NCBI GenBank assembly: GCA_041596515.1
Contig: JBFHIJ010000060.1
Span: forward strand, 1-17,051
Length of the DNA: 17,051 nt
DNA from: JBFHIJ01 sp041596515
Lineage (GTDB): Bacteria; Bacteroidota; Ignavibacteria; Kapaibacteriales; UBA2268
Direction of reading: 5' to 3'
Under the pieces are notes generated by a model, which was given only the letters and a program-made list of their open reading frames with translations, was not told the DNA's origin and did no database searches. The position numbers were made by a program, and so were the translations under genes. Numbering within the stretch: the stretch's first letter is position 1; each line of letters begins with the position of its first letter. Below are positions 6,917-15,252 of the stretch, one piece after another.

Positions 6917-7773
6917 TGTATCTATTACTTATTTTACAGCAGCTGATAGCTTCGGGCACTCATGTCCTCGCGAAATCGGTTACTATGGAATTGCCGCCTG
7001 CTACTGTACTGCTATATAGAGCTTTAATAGCTGCAGCCATATATTCAGGCTATATATTTATCAAAAAGAAAAAGCTTCGACCTTTGGATAGAGCAGACTG
7101 GTGGAAATTCCTTTTACTCGGCATAATCAATATCCCTATCAATCAATTACTATTCCTTACAGGTGTTAAACTAAGCTCTCCTCCTAACGTTGCTTTAGCT
7201 TACGCACTCACACCTGCTTTTGTATTAATAATAGCAACTGTGTTTTTGAGAGAGGCACTCAACTGGAAAAGAACTACCGGCATTTTTGTTGCCATCATCG
7301 GCACTGTGCTAATCTTAGCAGAAAAAGGGTTCGATTTCGGATCAGATTCGTTCCTTGGAGACATGATGGCATTGACTGCCAGCTTCTCGTGGGCTATTTA
7401 TACTATACTTGGCAAAACTCTTTCGAGAAAATACGGTGCAATCTACATGACCGGAATGGCAATGATAATGGGGCTACTATGCTACATCCCGGTTTATCTT
7501 TTGCACCCGGCAGAGTTTGTTTTCAGTGCTATCACAGGAGTGCAATGGCTTCAGATATTTTACTTAGGAGCTATCACTTCCGCAGTTGGTTATGCTTTGT
7601 GGTATTTTGCCTTAACAAAGATAGATGCATCAAAAGTTTCTGTATTTAATAACATACAGCCGGTATTTACAACGATATTGACCATGATATTTTTCGCTTA
7701 TTCGCCCTCCTACATATTTTTGATAGGTGGAGTACTGATCATCAGCGGAGTAATTATTACGCAAAGAGGCTAA
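6916..7773 (+). CDS. EamA-family (DMT superfamily) transporter
   Basis: A 285-residue permease with ten predicted membrane helices in two EamA repeats (about residues 3-135 and 146-284), the usual length for the drug/metabolite transporter superfamily. Recognisable features are the first-repeat helix around PPATVLLYRALIAAAIYSGY, the helix 3-5 segment NQLLFLTGVKLSSPPNVALA with the following ALTPAFVLIIATVFLREALN, and the second-repeat segments GDMMALTASFSWAIYTILGK and YALWYFALTKIDASKVSVFN. The REAL/E segment after helix 4 is typical of the family. By family knowledge it moves small metabolites across the inner membrane; the substrate is unknown. It starts on the ATG overlapping the glycosyltransferase stop, suggesting one transcript, though a shared pathway is unproven. 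Confidence 0.9.
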   Translation: MYLLLILQQLIASGTHVLAKSVTMELPPATVLLYRALIAAAIYSGYIFIKKKKLRPLDRADWWKFLLLGIINIPINQLLFLTGVKLSSPPNVALAYALTPAFVLIIATVFLREALNWKRTTGIFVAIIGTVLILAEKGFDFGSDSFLGDMMALTASFSWAIYTILGKTLSRKYGAIYMTGMAMIMGLLCYIPVYLLHPAEFVFSAITGVQWLQIFYLGAITSAVGYALWYFALTKIDASKVSVFNNIQPVFTTILTMIFFAYSPSYIFLIGGVLIISGVIITQRG

Positions 7774-7811
7774 GATAATACGGGGAGACTTGTTTCTATT
7801 ATATTTTCTCC

Positions 7812-7880
7812 GCATCTCCACCCTCCTGACAAGGAGGGTCGGGTTTTCACCTGTGAAAAGCCGGGGAGGTTTGGCGATGC
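7812..7880 (+). repeat. Intergenic repeat R2, copy 2 (about 68 bp, structured)
   Basis: It matches 933-1000. Two hairpins are strong here: CCCTCCT (7821-7827) with AGGAGGG (7832-7838) around a GACA loop, and TTTTCAC (7844-7850) with GTGAAAA (7853-7859), extended by GG/CC outside past one bulged G. It lies about 40 bases after the stop of the EamA gene, where it could also end or stabilise the transcript, although no T-run follows either hairpin. Confidence 0.7.
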
Positions 7881-8291
7881 CTGCTTCTGTTCCCTGCTTA
7901 CATATACTTTGGCAGTGAACATGCAAAACTTTGGAACAAAATTAAACTTAAAAGTATTCGGTGCTTTTTTTTAAAATTGATTGAGTGTTTTAACATGGAA
8001 AATAGTTAAATCACCAGATATTTCCATATTCGCCACATTCAAGCTATTAATGCAACACTATTAAAATATTAAATTTTTCTTTCTCATCGTAATCATTTCT
8101 ATTTCAAATTCCTGATTATTACCCGATAAGTTAAGAGACAATAACTTTAAGCCCTTGTCTTATTTTGAGTAAGTAGATTGTTTCTAAAGATAAAATATAA
8201 ATTGAATAGGGAATCTAAAAAAATGTTTTCTTTCTTTGAATAATATTTCTAAATTGTCTAATTAGGTTAATATTCATAGAAGTAGGTACTT
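7881..8291. other. AT-rich intergenic region with no recognised gene
   Basis: No open frame with protein-like content is present. The only structure noticed is ATGGAAA (about 7996-8002) facing TTTCCAT (about 8022-8028) across some 20 bases. The promoter of the 8292 gene must lie here, but no exact consensus box was found. Confidence 0.4.
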
Positions 8292-8909
8292 ATGGAACTT
8301 TTTATACTCATTAAAGATATCTTTTATTACGTAGGCTTTCTTGGTTTCACTTTTCTTTTTCTCATGGCTTTTTACCTTATAACAGTCTATATCCCTGCAT
8401 GGTTCCTATTGAAGAAATTTGTGAATGAAGCAAAGTTGAGGTTTGTGTTGCGTAATCTGCAGTATTTTGTGCTTGCAGTTGCCGCAGGATATGTATCCTC
8501 AGGAGTGATAATAGGAAATAGCGACGGTGTTTCTTCGACTATCTGGACAGTTGCCTTTATCTCATTCTGTCTCTATGCGCTTTACTACCGAATGAGAAGA
8601 ATCTCAAACTGGGCAGTTACCAACTTTGAATATAGAGAAGAAACAGAAAACCTAAATCTGACTAAGTTTGACAAATACAGCTTTTACTCAGCTTTTCTGC
8701 TGTTTGTTATTATCAGCTTAGGCACGGATTTGAATATCTACATGCTACATTACTCCCCTGTGGGACTAATCCCAAAATTTGTATATTTTGAAGGATATTT
8801 TGGATTTACAGTGACTTCAGCAATCGGCTGGGTGTTTATGTACGGCTTTTTTGAAAATATCAAAGACAATATTGGATGTATTTTTAGTAGAAAAGGAGCA
8901 ACTACTTGA
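8292..8909 (+). CDS. Multi-pass membrane protein of unknown function
   Basis: A 205-residue hydrophobic protein that I do not recognise. Likely membrane helices are near residues 10-37, 52-74, 82-98, 128-148 and 166-190. There is a charged cytoplasmic-like loop between the third and fourth (about 99-126, with RMRRISNW and EYREETENLNLTKFD). The C-terminus is basic. It stands alone: upstream is a 518-bp gap and downstream are two copies of repeat R1 and a convergent gene. The start at the first ATG gives a natural N-terminus leading straight into a helix. No motif points to transport or catalysis. The frame and hydrophobic periodicity support a real gene. Confidence 0.7.
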   Translation: MELFILIKDIFYYVGFLGFTFLFLMAFYLITVYIPAWFLLKKFVNEAKLRFVLRNLQYFVLAVAAGYVSSGVIIGNSDGVSSTIWTVAFISFCLYALYYRMRRISNWAVTNFEYREETENLNLTKFDKYSFYSAFLLFVIISLGTDLNIYMLHYSPVGLIPKFVYFEGYFGFTVTSAIGWVFMYGFFENIKDNIGCIFSRKGATT

Positions 8910-8911
8910 CC

Positions 8912-8932
8912 AATGTAAAGAATATTTACATT
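8912..8932 (+). terminator. AT-rich hairpin immediately after the 8292 gene
   Basis: AATGTAAA (8912-8919) pairs perfectly with TTTACATT (8925-8932) around a five-base loop, starting three bases after the stop and followed by TCTTTCT. The stem is weak and the T-run broken, so this is only a candidate terminator. Confidence 0.35.
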
Positions 8933-9090
8933 TCTTTCTACAAATTTTTAAAAAGTAGTGTAAATTTTGTAGCTCATGTCTTGAATTGAAAAATTAGAGC
9001 AGTCAAATTTGCTTTAGGAACTCTTAGAACAAGGAATCAATACCATACAGAGTCAAAAAGTATTTCTAAATACATGTTCTGTGTTAATGC

Positions 9091-9266
9091 CGTATTTCCA
9101 TTAGATGTCATCAGAGTACTATAAATAACAAAAGACCAAGGAGCATGCTTACTTCCTCTGTAAGGAAAGATTACGATATTGCTGATTGGACAAGAGATTT
9201 CAACCCCCTTACCATTTGCAGACTTTAGAGCTTTCCCATCTTTTCAAATGACAAATATCGGATAAT
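9091..9266 (+). repeat. Intergenic repeat R1, copy B (about 175 bp)
   Basis: Same family and orientation as copies A and C. It has the left-end segment CATTAGATGTCATCA, the block CCAAGGAGCATGCTTACTTC identical to copy A, the hairpin CTTAC/GTAAG, a weakened palindrome CAAGAGATTTCAACCCCCTT, and GACTTTAGAG. The right end AAATGACAAAT is the best-preserved terminus and is the inverse of the left end of copies A and C (ATTTGTCATT). The left TTTGTC is decayed to TTTCC. A possible decayed fragment of a further copy (GAACAAGG, then CCATACAGAGTC) sits just upstream at 9027-9054. Confidence 0.8.
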
Positions 9267-9296
9267 GCCCAAATCATCACATCGCCACATAAGCCC

Positions 9297-9472
9297 AGAT
9301 TTGTCATTAGATGTCATAAATATTGCTGTAAATGACTGTAGTACCAAGGCGTATGCTTACTTCCTTTGTAAGAAAATATTACCAAATTGCTGATTGAACA
9401 AGGGGTTTCAACCCCTTGCCATACAATGACTTTAGAGATATTTTATACTTTCAAATGACATTTTTAGGATAA
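9297..9472 (+). repeat. Intergenic repeat R1, copy C (about 175 bp)
   Basis: This is the most complete copy. The left end is ATTTGTCATTAGATGTCAT and the right end AAATGACATTTTT, giving short inverted termini TGTCATT/AATGACA. The internal palindrome CAAGGGGTTTCAACCCCTTG (9399-9418) forms a perfect seven-base-pair stem with a six-base loop. The CTTAC/GTAAG hairpin and GACTTTAGAG are kept. It begins about 30 bases after copy B and runs directly into the terminator of the reverse-strand T9SS gene. Confidence 0.85.
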
Positions 9473-9504
9473 AAAAAAAGAGCCACCTTGCAATAAGGCA
9501 GCCC
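9471..9504 (-). terminator. Rho-independent terminator of the large T9SS gene
   Basis: On the reverse strand GGGCTGCCTT (9504-9495) pairs with AAGGTGGCTC (9489-9480) over ten pairs, including G-U wobbles, around a five-base loop, followed by nine T residues (9479-9471). It lies 32 bases after the stop of the gene. On the forward strand the wobble pairs become A-C mismatches, so the signal acts mainly in the direction of the T9SS gene. Confidence 0.85.
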
Positions 9505-9535
9505 TTTTTGTGAGAATGATTATATTCTACAGAAA

Positions 9536-12500
9536 TTATTTAGCTATTACAAAAGATTTTGTAAGTGTTGTGCCATTAGCTTCCATAGTAATCATGTATA
9601 CTCCTGAAGTCAAGTTAGAAGAACTAGCATCGATATTTAAATCTTTAGTTCCGTCTAACATTCCTTCAAATAAAGTAGCCACTTTACGGCCTGACGCGTC
9701 AGTCAAATAAACTTTCACGTTAGAAGCCATTCTATTTTCAATAGTTAAAGTAGCATGGTTCTGTACTGGATTTGGAGTTACATCGTTTAGTCTCAAGCCG
9801 GCAACTGTATTTTCAATTACGCTTGTTCCGGTTTTCTTAATCATCGTCAACTGAATGTTATCACTTACAGTTTCGCCGCAAGTGTTAGTTACTTTACATG
9901 TGTAAGTGCCTGCATCTGCCATAGCTGCATCAGCTTTAGTATAAACTGCGTTATTAGCACTGGCTAAATCAACACCATCTTTCATCCATTGGAATGTAGC
10001 AGAGCTTTCGCTATTTACAGAAATTTCCAAAGTGATATCAGATTCTTCTTCTACGTCTACAGCAGAGTTAGAAACTAAAGCAACTTCAGGAGCAGTCTGA
10101 ACGTCAAGTTCTGCTTCATCAGATACTATTTCATAATGTTGACCTAAGAATTCAGAAGTACATTTAACAGTGTATTTGCCTTCTAAAGCAAGAGCTGCAG
10201 AAGAAACTAACAATGTTTCAGTAGTAGTGCCTTGGTAGTTAGCATCATCAGTAAGTTTAACGCCATTGAAGTACCATGCATAATCAACTGCCATGTGAAT
10301 GTCAGAAGGAGTTGCACTTACCGCAAATTGAGCTTGAGAACCTTGGCAAGCTATAGTAGCTTGTGGTTGAGTTGCTATTTCGATTGTAAAGCCTTCTGTA
10401 ATAGAAGCTACATTAGAAGTAGTAGCACCACATTGGCCTGTAACTACAACATAGTAGTCTGCAAAATCTGTTGCTTCAACATTGTTAATAGTCAATATAG
10501 AAGATTTAGCACCTTGTACATTACCACCATCTACTAATTTTTGTGTTCCTTTGTACCATTGGAAATCATGTTGGTAGTATGGAGGAACGATACCTTTCAT
10601 ATGTGCTTCCACAGAGAAAGTAACATCATCACCATCATTAGCAGTAACGGTAGTAGGTTGTCTTGTGATTTCAGTTTCTCTAAGTACGTAAAGGATAGCT
10701 TCGTCAGAAGTAAATGTATTTACACCGTTACAATCTTCTGCTGTTACTTCGCAAGAGTAAGAACCAATGTTATTGTAATCAGTCTTGTCAATGAAAAGAA
10801 TCGCGTCATCTGCAAATTCATTATCATCTACATTGATATCTTGACCATCTTTCTTCCACTGATAAGAAATAATTTCACCAACATTATTGCCTGTAACTAC
10901 AAAGCTTGCACTTTCATCTTTACAAACAACTGCTGATTCAGGTTGTTCTGCAATAGCAAATGCATCCGGAACTTCGATATCTATTTCATTTTCACTGTTA
11001 GTTAGTACTTGGCATTCGTTATAGCCAATTGCCACACAGCGATATCTTCCATTATCAGAGAAAGAAATATTTTCTACTACTAATTCGCCTGTTGTAGCAG
11101 TTGAGTTTTCTGAAGCATCAATATCTACCCAGTTACCAACTACATTTTTCTGCCATTTGTAACCAATTAAATCACCTGATTCGATAGAACCTATAAATCT
11201 CAAAGTTTGACCTTGGCATAAAGAATTAACATCGAAATCAGGAGTAGTTTTAACGCCTGCTATCTGGTCGTATACAACTACTTCGATTGCATCTGAAGTC
11301 AGCTCTACAGGGTGATGTGTAGCACATAGCTCGTCGCCAATTACTCTAACTCTGTATTTACCTTCTGCATCAAGATGTGCAACTTCATTTAAGTCGATAG
11401 TGTACATGTTTGAGAAAGTTTCTTCTTCGCCGAGAGTAATGTCAACAAATTCTTCTGTTTCTTCATCATATTTCTGCCATACGTAATTAAGAGCATATTC
11501 AGCTTCAACACCAAAGCTCAATACATCTGTATTTGCACAGCCAGTAATAACGTTTTGTAAGTTTTGAGTAATATGAACCGGATGTTTAACTATTATTTCA
11601 ACTTCTTCAGTAGAAATTTCAGCAGCACCTTGGTAAGTAAACATAGCTCGGTAAGTACCTTCATGTTCGCCATTAATTGGGTCTATAGTCAATCTCATGC
11701 CATTTTGTGACACTAAGTAAGCATCATCATCTTGATCATTGATAATGGCTCCATTATGCTCCCACTGAGCAGTAACACCATTTGTAACAGTTCTGTCTAT
11801 TCCGTCAGCAAAAGTACCAACAACTGAATAAGTCATAGATACACTTTGATCTTCGCAATAAACAGTTGCATCACCGTTTATGTATAAATCATCGCCTAAT
11901 TCAACAGTTGCATTTACAACATCAGCACCAATATAAGTATCGATACCATTAGGACGTTCTTCACCGTCAAAATCTGTATCAATACCTGTAATTTTTGGTG
12001 CTCTTAGAGTCATATCATTGATTGAATTTTTATCTAAGTGCAAACCGTCAACAAAGTAAACTTTGCTATCAGTACCATTTGCTTCCATGCCTGTAAGAGT
12101 CTGCCAGTCAGCCAAAGTATAGATATCAGTACCTGACATTCTTGCAATAGCAGCACCTGCAACTGAAGCATCTTCGATATCATAAGCATTGTGATTTAAT
12201 ACATCTGCAGTTACAGAATTGTAACCTGCATATAAGATGTACGCTTTAGAATCACCACCTACTCCAAAGTAGCTGTTTGAGAAGATATTGTTTTGTACGT
12301 CCCAATTAGCACAAGTGCCATCAACCATTATAATTGCTGAGTAGTTATTGGCAGTGCTATTATTGTAATCATCAAAAGTATCATTGAAAGCAATAGTATT
12401 ATGATATAGTGTTACATTGTTTCCACCATACCAAAACCTAAGCCCTTGAACTTTCATTTTTCGATGTTCGCCAACTCTGTTAACTTTAAGATTATTAATT

Positions 12501-14416
12501 ACATTGCCGGAGATAGACACATTATTGACCTCTCTATAGAAATCTACAGCAACTAGATTGTCACTAGAATAAGTACCGGTTGTTCCACTATTAAGAGTAA
12601 TGTTAGATATCAAGTTATTTTTGAATACAATATTTTCCATTATCTCATCATAATCATCTTTAAGCTGAACTAAGTACATTGAGTTACCGTAAAGGCTTGA
12701 GCCATCAAAAGAGATATTCGTAATTATATTATTACCTAATTCTAAACCATTTGATTTATTCGCATAGATAGCCTTTTCAGCTATCATATTATCAATTGTA
12801 TTGTTACTTACAACTGCATTTGCTGCCACATCCAAAGAGACAACCTCTTCGTAAGTACCACCAGTAACAGTATTATTATCTACCTGTAAACCTGCTGCTT
12901 CTTCAATATTTATTGCATTTGAAGCAGTCAAATCAGTAAAAGTATTGCCGGAAACAACTGTCTTAGGGGAATATTCTACATTTAATACTACGTCAACGTC
13001 ATCGCTTCCGTTGCTGAAAGTATTGCCGGAGATGACTGCTCTTGCAGCGTCAGTATCAGTTTCGTTATTATTATAAGAAAGAGAAACTGCATTTGTACCA
13101 AAGTTTGAAAATGTATTACTTGCAATAATTACATTATCAGTGTATTTAGTAGAAATTGCAGCATCAGCAAAAATATTGTTTTCATCTACGAATAGATTGT
13201 TTGTTATAGTCAAACCTGAAATCATTTCCGTCTCATCAGCTGCTTCAACTTTTAGAGCAACTGCTGCTGAAGTGAAAGTAACATTACTAATTACGATTGA
13301 AGAGTGACCAGATGAACCATTTGATCCGGACAAATCATTGCCCCAAATAGCAATACCATTAGATTCATCAGCAGAAGTGCCATCAGTAGCACCGTCTATA
13401 TTCAAATTAGTAAATACTATATTTTCTGATCCATTACCTTCTACATCAGTTAATAAGAAAGCAGTACCGTTTGTTGCTGAAGTATTGTCAAAAGTCAAAG
13501 CATGCGCGTCTGTGCTTTCTAAATACATCGGTACTTCCTCTTCGTCCTCTTCTAAATCTTCAGGAGCTACATAGTCAGGATTCAATGTTACTAAGCTACC
13601 TGCAAAAGTTACATTATCTGTACCTTTTAGAGTAATAAGAGCATCATCTGCAAAGCTACCGGAAACAGTGTGTGCAGTGCCGAAAGCTTTAATAAGCAAA
13701 CTTCCGCCATCAAACTCATTTAATACAACCGGTGCATTTTCAGTAATATCAGAAGTGATAAATACTGTAACAGCTCCATCTAAGTTATGAGTATTGATTG
13801 CAGTGAATAATTCACCCAAATTTGCATAATCAGCTCCATCTGCATTTCCCACCCATACGGTGTCTTTGATAGGAGCAAATGCTTCTAATTTGATATCATC
13901 TAAAGCAACACCGTTTTTATTGCTAAAGTCTACTTCAAAAGCTACTTGGTAAGTGCTACTCACACCTTTTAATCTAATTGATTCTTTTACCCAAGAGTCT
14001 GTAGTATCAGCATACTCTTTTTGTAATACCCAGGCTGCATCAGCTGCATCTCTAGTATATATTTTTAGATTGTCAGCAAGTTCTCCTTTAGCAAATTGAG
14101 CTCTATAGAACTCTAAGGTAGTCATACCACCTTCGTATGCTGACAAATCCATAGCCGGCATAACTAATCTGGTTACTCCCGGATTAGTATTGTGCATTAT
14201 TGCATTATAAGTTCCTGCATTAGCTGTAGCAGGAAATCCTGTTGTAGAACCAGTGCCGACAGCCCAATCATAAGTATTTGTTATATACTCTTGAGTCCAG
14301 TTTGTCGGTAGTGATCCGGATTCGAAATCTTCTGTTACGATTTCTACCGCGCCTAAGTTTGCGAGGCAGATAACAATGGCAAACGCCACTAAAGCCAACA
14401 TTTTAATTGGTTTCAT
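9536..14416 (-). CDS. Giant T9SS-secreted surface protein: beta-sandwich, beta-helix, seven Ig-like domains, sorting domain
   Basis: A 1626-residue exported protein. Residues 1-24 form a signal peptide. Residues about 27-182 (EDFESGSLPTNWT at 29-41, ending in LDDIKLEAF) resemble a cleaved-adhesin/MAM-type beta-sandwich. Residues about 187-835 form a right-handed parallel beta-helix with coils marked by VISGNTFSN, VVSGNTFTD, VVSNNTIDN and VSISGNVINN, closed by the family-typical DTDFDGEERP...IGAD end (about 813-832). A very acidic insert EDLEEDEEEV sits at 286-295. Seven Ig-like domains follow (about 838-946, 947-1050, 1051-1150, 1151-1247, 1248-1342, 1343-1440 and 1441-1527). Each carries a W near strand C and an EGxY/DxGxYxC-like strand F; several have the Cys pair. 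Residues 1543-1626 form a T9SS type A sorting domain (TPNPVQNHATLTIE, VYLTDASGRKV, LTSGVYMITMEANG). Family knowledge predicts outer-membrane transit and surface attachment or release. The ligand is unknown; adhesion or polysaccharide binding is inference. Confidence 0.93.
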   Translation of the reverse strand: MKPIKMLALVAFAIVICLANLGAVEIVTEDFESGSLPTNWTQEYITNTYDWAVGTGSTTGFPATANAGTYNAIMHNTNPGVTRLVMPAMDLSAYEGGMTTLEFYRAQFAKGELADNLKIYTRDAADAAWVLQKEYADTTDSWVKESIRLKGVSSTYQVAFEVDFSNKNGVALDDIKLEAFAPIKDTVWVGNADGADYANLGELFTAINTHNLDGAVTVFITSDITENAPVVLNEFDGGSLLIKAFGTAHTVSGSFADDALITLKGTDNVTFAGSLVTLNPDYVAPEDLEEDEEEVPMYLESTDAHALTFDNTSATNGTAFLLTDVEGNGSENIVFTNLNIDGATDGTSADESNGIAIWGNDLSGSNGSSGHSSIVISNVTFTSAAVALKVEAADETEMISGLTITNNLFVDENNIFADAAISTKYTDNVIIASNTFSNFGTNAVSLSYNNNETDTDAARAVISGNTFSNGSDDVDVVLNVEYSPKTVVSGNTFTDLTASNAINIEEAAGLQVDNNTVTGGTYEEVVSLDVAANAVVSNNTIDNMIAEKAIYANKSNGLELGNNIITNISFDGSSLYGNSMYLVQLKDDYDEIMENIVFKNNLISNITLNSGTTGTYSSDNLVAVDFYREVNNVSISGNVINNLKVNRVGEHRKMKVQGLRFWYGGNNVTLYHNTIAFNDTFDDYNNSTANNYSAIIMVDGTCANWDVQNNIFSNSYFGVGGDSKAYILYAGYNSVTADVLNHNAYDIEDASVAGAAIARMSGTDIYTLADWQTLTGMEANGTDSKVYFVDGLHLDKNSINDMTLRAPKITGIDTDFDGEERPNGIDTYIGADVVNATVELGDDLYINGDATVYCEDQSVSMTYSVVGTFADGIDRTVTNGVTAQWEHNGAIINDQDDDAYLVSQNGMRLTIDPINGEHEGTYRAMFTYQGAAEISTEEVEIIVKHPVHITQNLQNVITGCANTDVLSFGVEAEYALNYVWQKYDEETEEFVDITLGEEETFSNMYTIDLNEVAHLDAEGKYRVRVIGDELCATHHPVELTSDAIEVVVYDQIAGVKTTPDFDVNSLCQGQTLRFIGSIESGDLIGYKWQKNVVGNWVDIDASENSTATTGELVVENISFSDNGRYRCVAIGYNECQVLTNSENEIDIEVPDAFAIAEQPESAVVCKDESASFVVTGNNVGEIISYQWKKDGQDINVDDNEFADDAILFIDKTDYNNIGSYSCEVTAEDCNGVNTFTSDEAILYVLRETEITRQPTTVTANDGDDVTFSVEAHMKGIVPPYYQHDFQWYKGTQKLVDGGNVQGAKSSILTINNVEATDFADYYVVVTGQCGATTSNVASITEGFTIEIATQPQATIACQGSQAQFAVSATPSDIHMAVDYAWYFNGVKLTDDANYQGTTTETLLVSSAALALEGKYTVKCTSEFLGQHYEIVSDEAELDVQTAPEVALVSNSAVDVEEESDITLEISVNSESSATFQWMKDGVDLASANNAVYTKADAAMADAGTYTCKVTNTCGETVSDNIQLTMIKKTGTSVIENTVAGLRLNDVTPNPVQNHATLTIENRMASNVKVYLTDASGRKVATLFEGMLDGTKDLNIDASSSNLTSGVYMITMEANGTTLTKSFVIAK

Positions 14417-15187
14417 AACTCCATCTTTTATAAATTATTAAACAGTACAGTTAGTATTTCAATTTATCAATAACTACTTTACATCTTTATTATATCTTAA
14501 CATACTCTTCTTTATATTGTTATATATATGCTATTTGTTCTGTTTTAGATTTTTTAGTATTAGATTTTACATAAATTTTGCTAAAGTACAATAGACACAT
14601 ATACCGCTATATCGTTTCATTATCGTCTTTATTTTTTTACTTATATCTATTTTACGGATACAACATAGGATATAACAATATTTTTATTTTCTATTGTCAA
14701 TTATTTTTATTGTTACTAAAGACACTTTTCTCACACCTAATTCAATACTAACTAAAGTATATTATATTTCCAAAACAATATTATTAATCCTCATATTAAT
14801 TCTCTATAGTCTGCTCCTTAGATTAGCTATTTTCATGATTCATTGATGATATTTAGATTTTGAGTATGCTACATATTATTGTTCTAACTATCCTCTATTC
14901 CATGATTTTGAAGATTTTCAGATTGGATATAATTCGCACAACGAATGGCGTTATTTATCTCTTTTTAATAAAATAGTTTATCTTACAGTAAAAATATTTT
15001 CCTTCTGCTTTTTCTTTTATACTCACAGTTTTTCTTTAAGAGTATACATTCTTTATGTCACTATATAGCTACAAATGACTGTTATTTGATTTGATATCCA
15101 TACTATTATTTCGCCTAAAGTAACTGCTTTATATTTATTTTTTATATAAGTAGTATAATATTACTGTATGCACTGAATTTTTTTTTC
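14417..15187. other. Long AT-rich divergent intergenic region without a recognised gene
   Basis: This gap between the start of the T9SS gene and hutI is unusually long and strongly AT-rich. I see no protein-like frame, tRNA or R1/R2 copy. It should contain the promoter of the T9SS gene; on that strand GATGGAG lies just before the ATG at 14416, although the spacing (two bases) is shorter than usual. A small hairpin ATTCG/CGAAT occurs at about 14931-14945. It could be a decayed gene or a long leader, but nothing supports either directly. Confidence 0.45.
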
Positions 15188-15214
15188 TTGTTTGAACCTG
15201 CATGACTATCTTTG
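15188..15214 (+). promoter_or_regulatory. Bacteroidota-type promoter for hutI
   Basis: TATCTTTG at 15207-15214 is an exact match to TAnnTTTG. TTGTTTG at 15188-15194 supplies candidate -33 TTG bases, though the spacing is somewhat shorter than usual. Transcription from here would begin near 15220 and leave a leader of about 30 bases before the ATG at 15253. That also excludes the in-frame TTG at 15223 as a sensible start. Confidence 0.5.
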
Positions 15215-15252
15215 TATAGATTTTGTATAATTTATTTGAATATATAAGTATT

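Noticed and set aside
7389..7926. Open frames in other phases over and after the EamA gene
   Set aside because: They are shadows of the strongly supported transporter or of repeat R2 and lack protein-like features.
9399..9418. CRISPR repeat, because TTTCAACCCCTTG resembles some CRISPR repeat ends
   Set aside because: There are only three copies at irregular distances within a larger 175-bp homologous unit, with no spacers and no cas genes.
5453..9472. R1 copies as integron attC sites
   Set aside because: They carry hairpins between genes, but no integrase, no clear GTTRRRY core pairing and no cassette-like gene spacing were seen.
10232..10936. Forward-strand open frames inside the large T9SS gene
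   Set aside because: They are antisense shadows with Cys/Ser/Ile-rich low-complexity composition; the reverse-strand domains are unambiguous.
15223..15252. TTG start for hutI
   Set aside because: It would add ten residues outside the family's usual N-terminus and would lie almost on the predicted transcription start.
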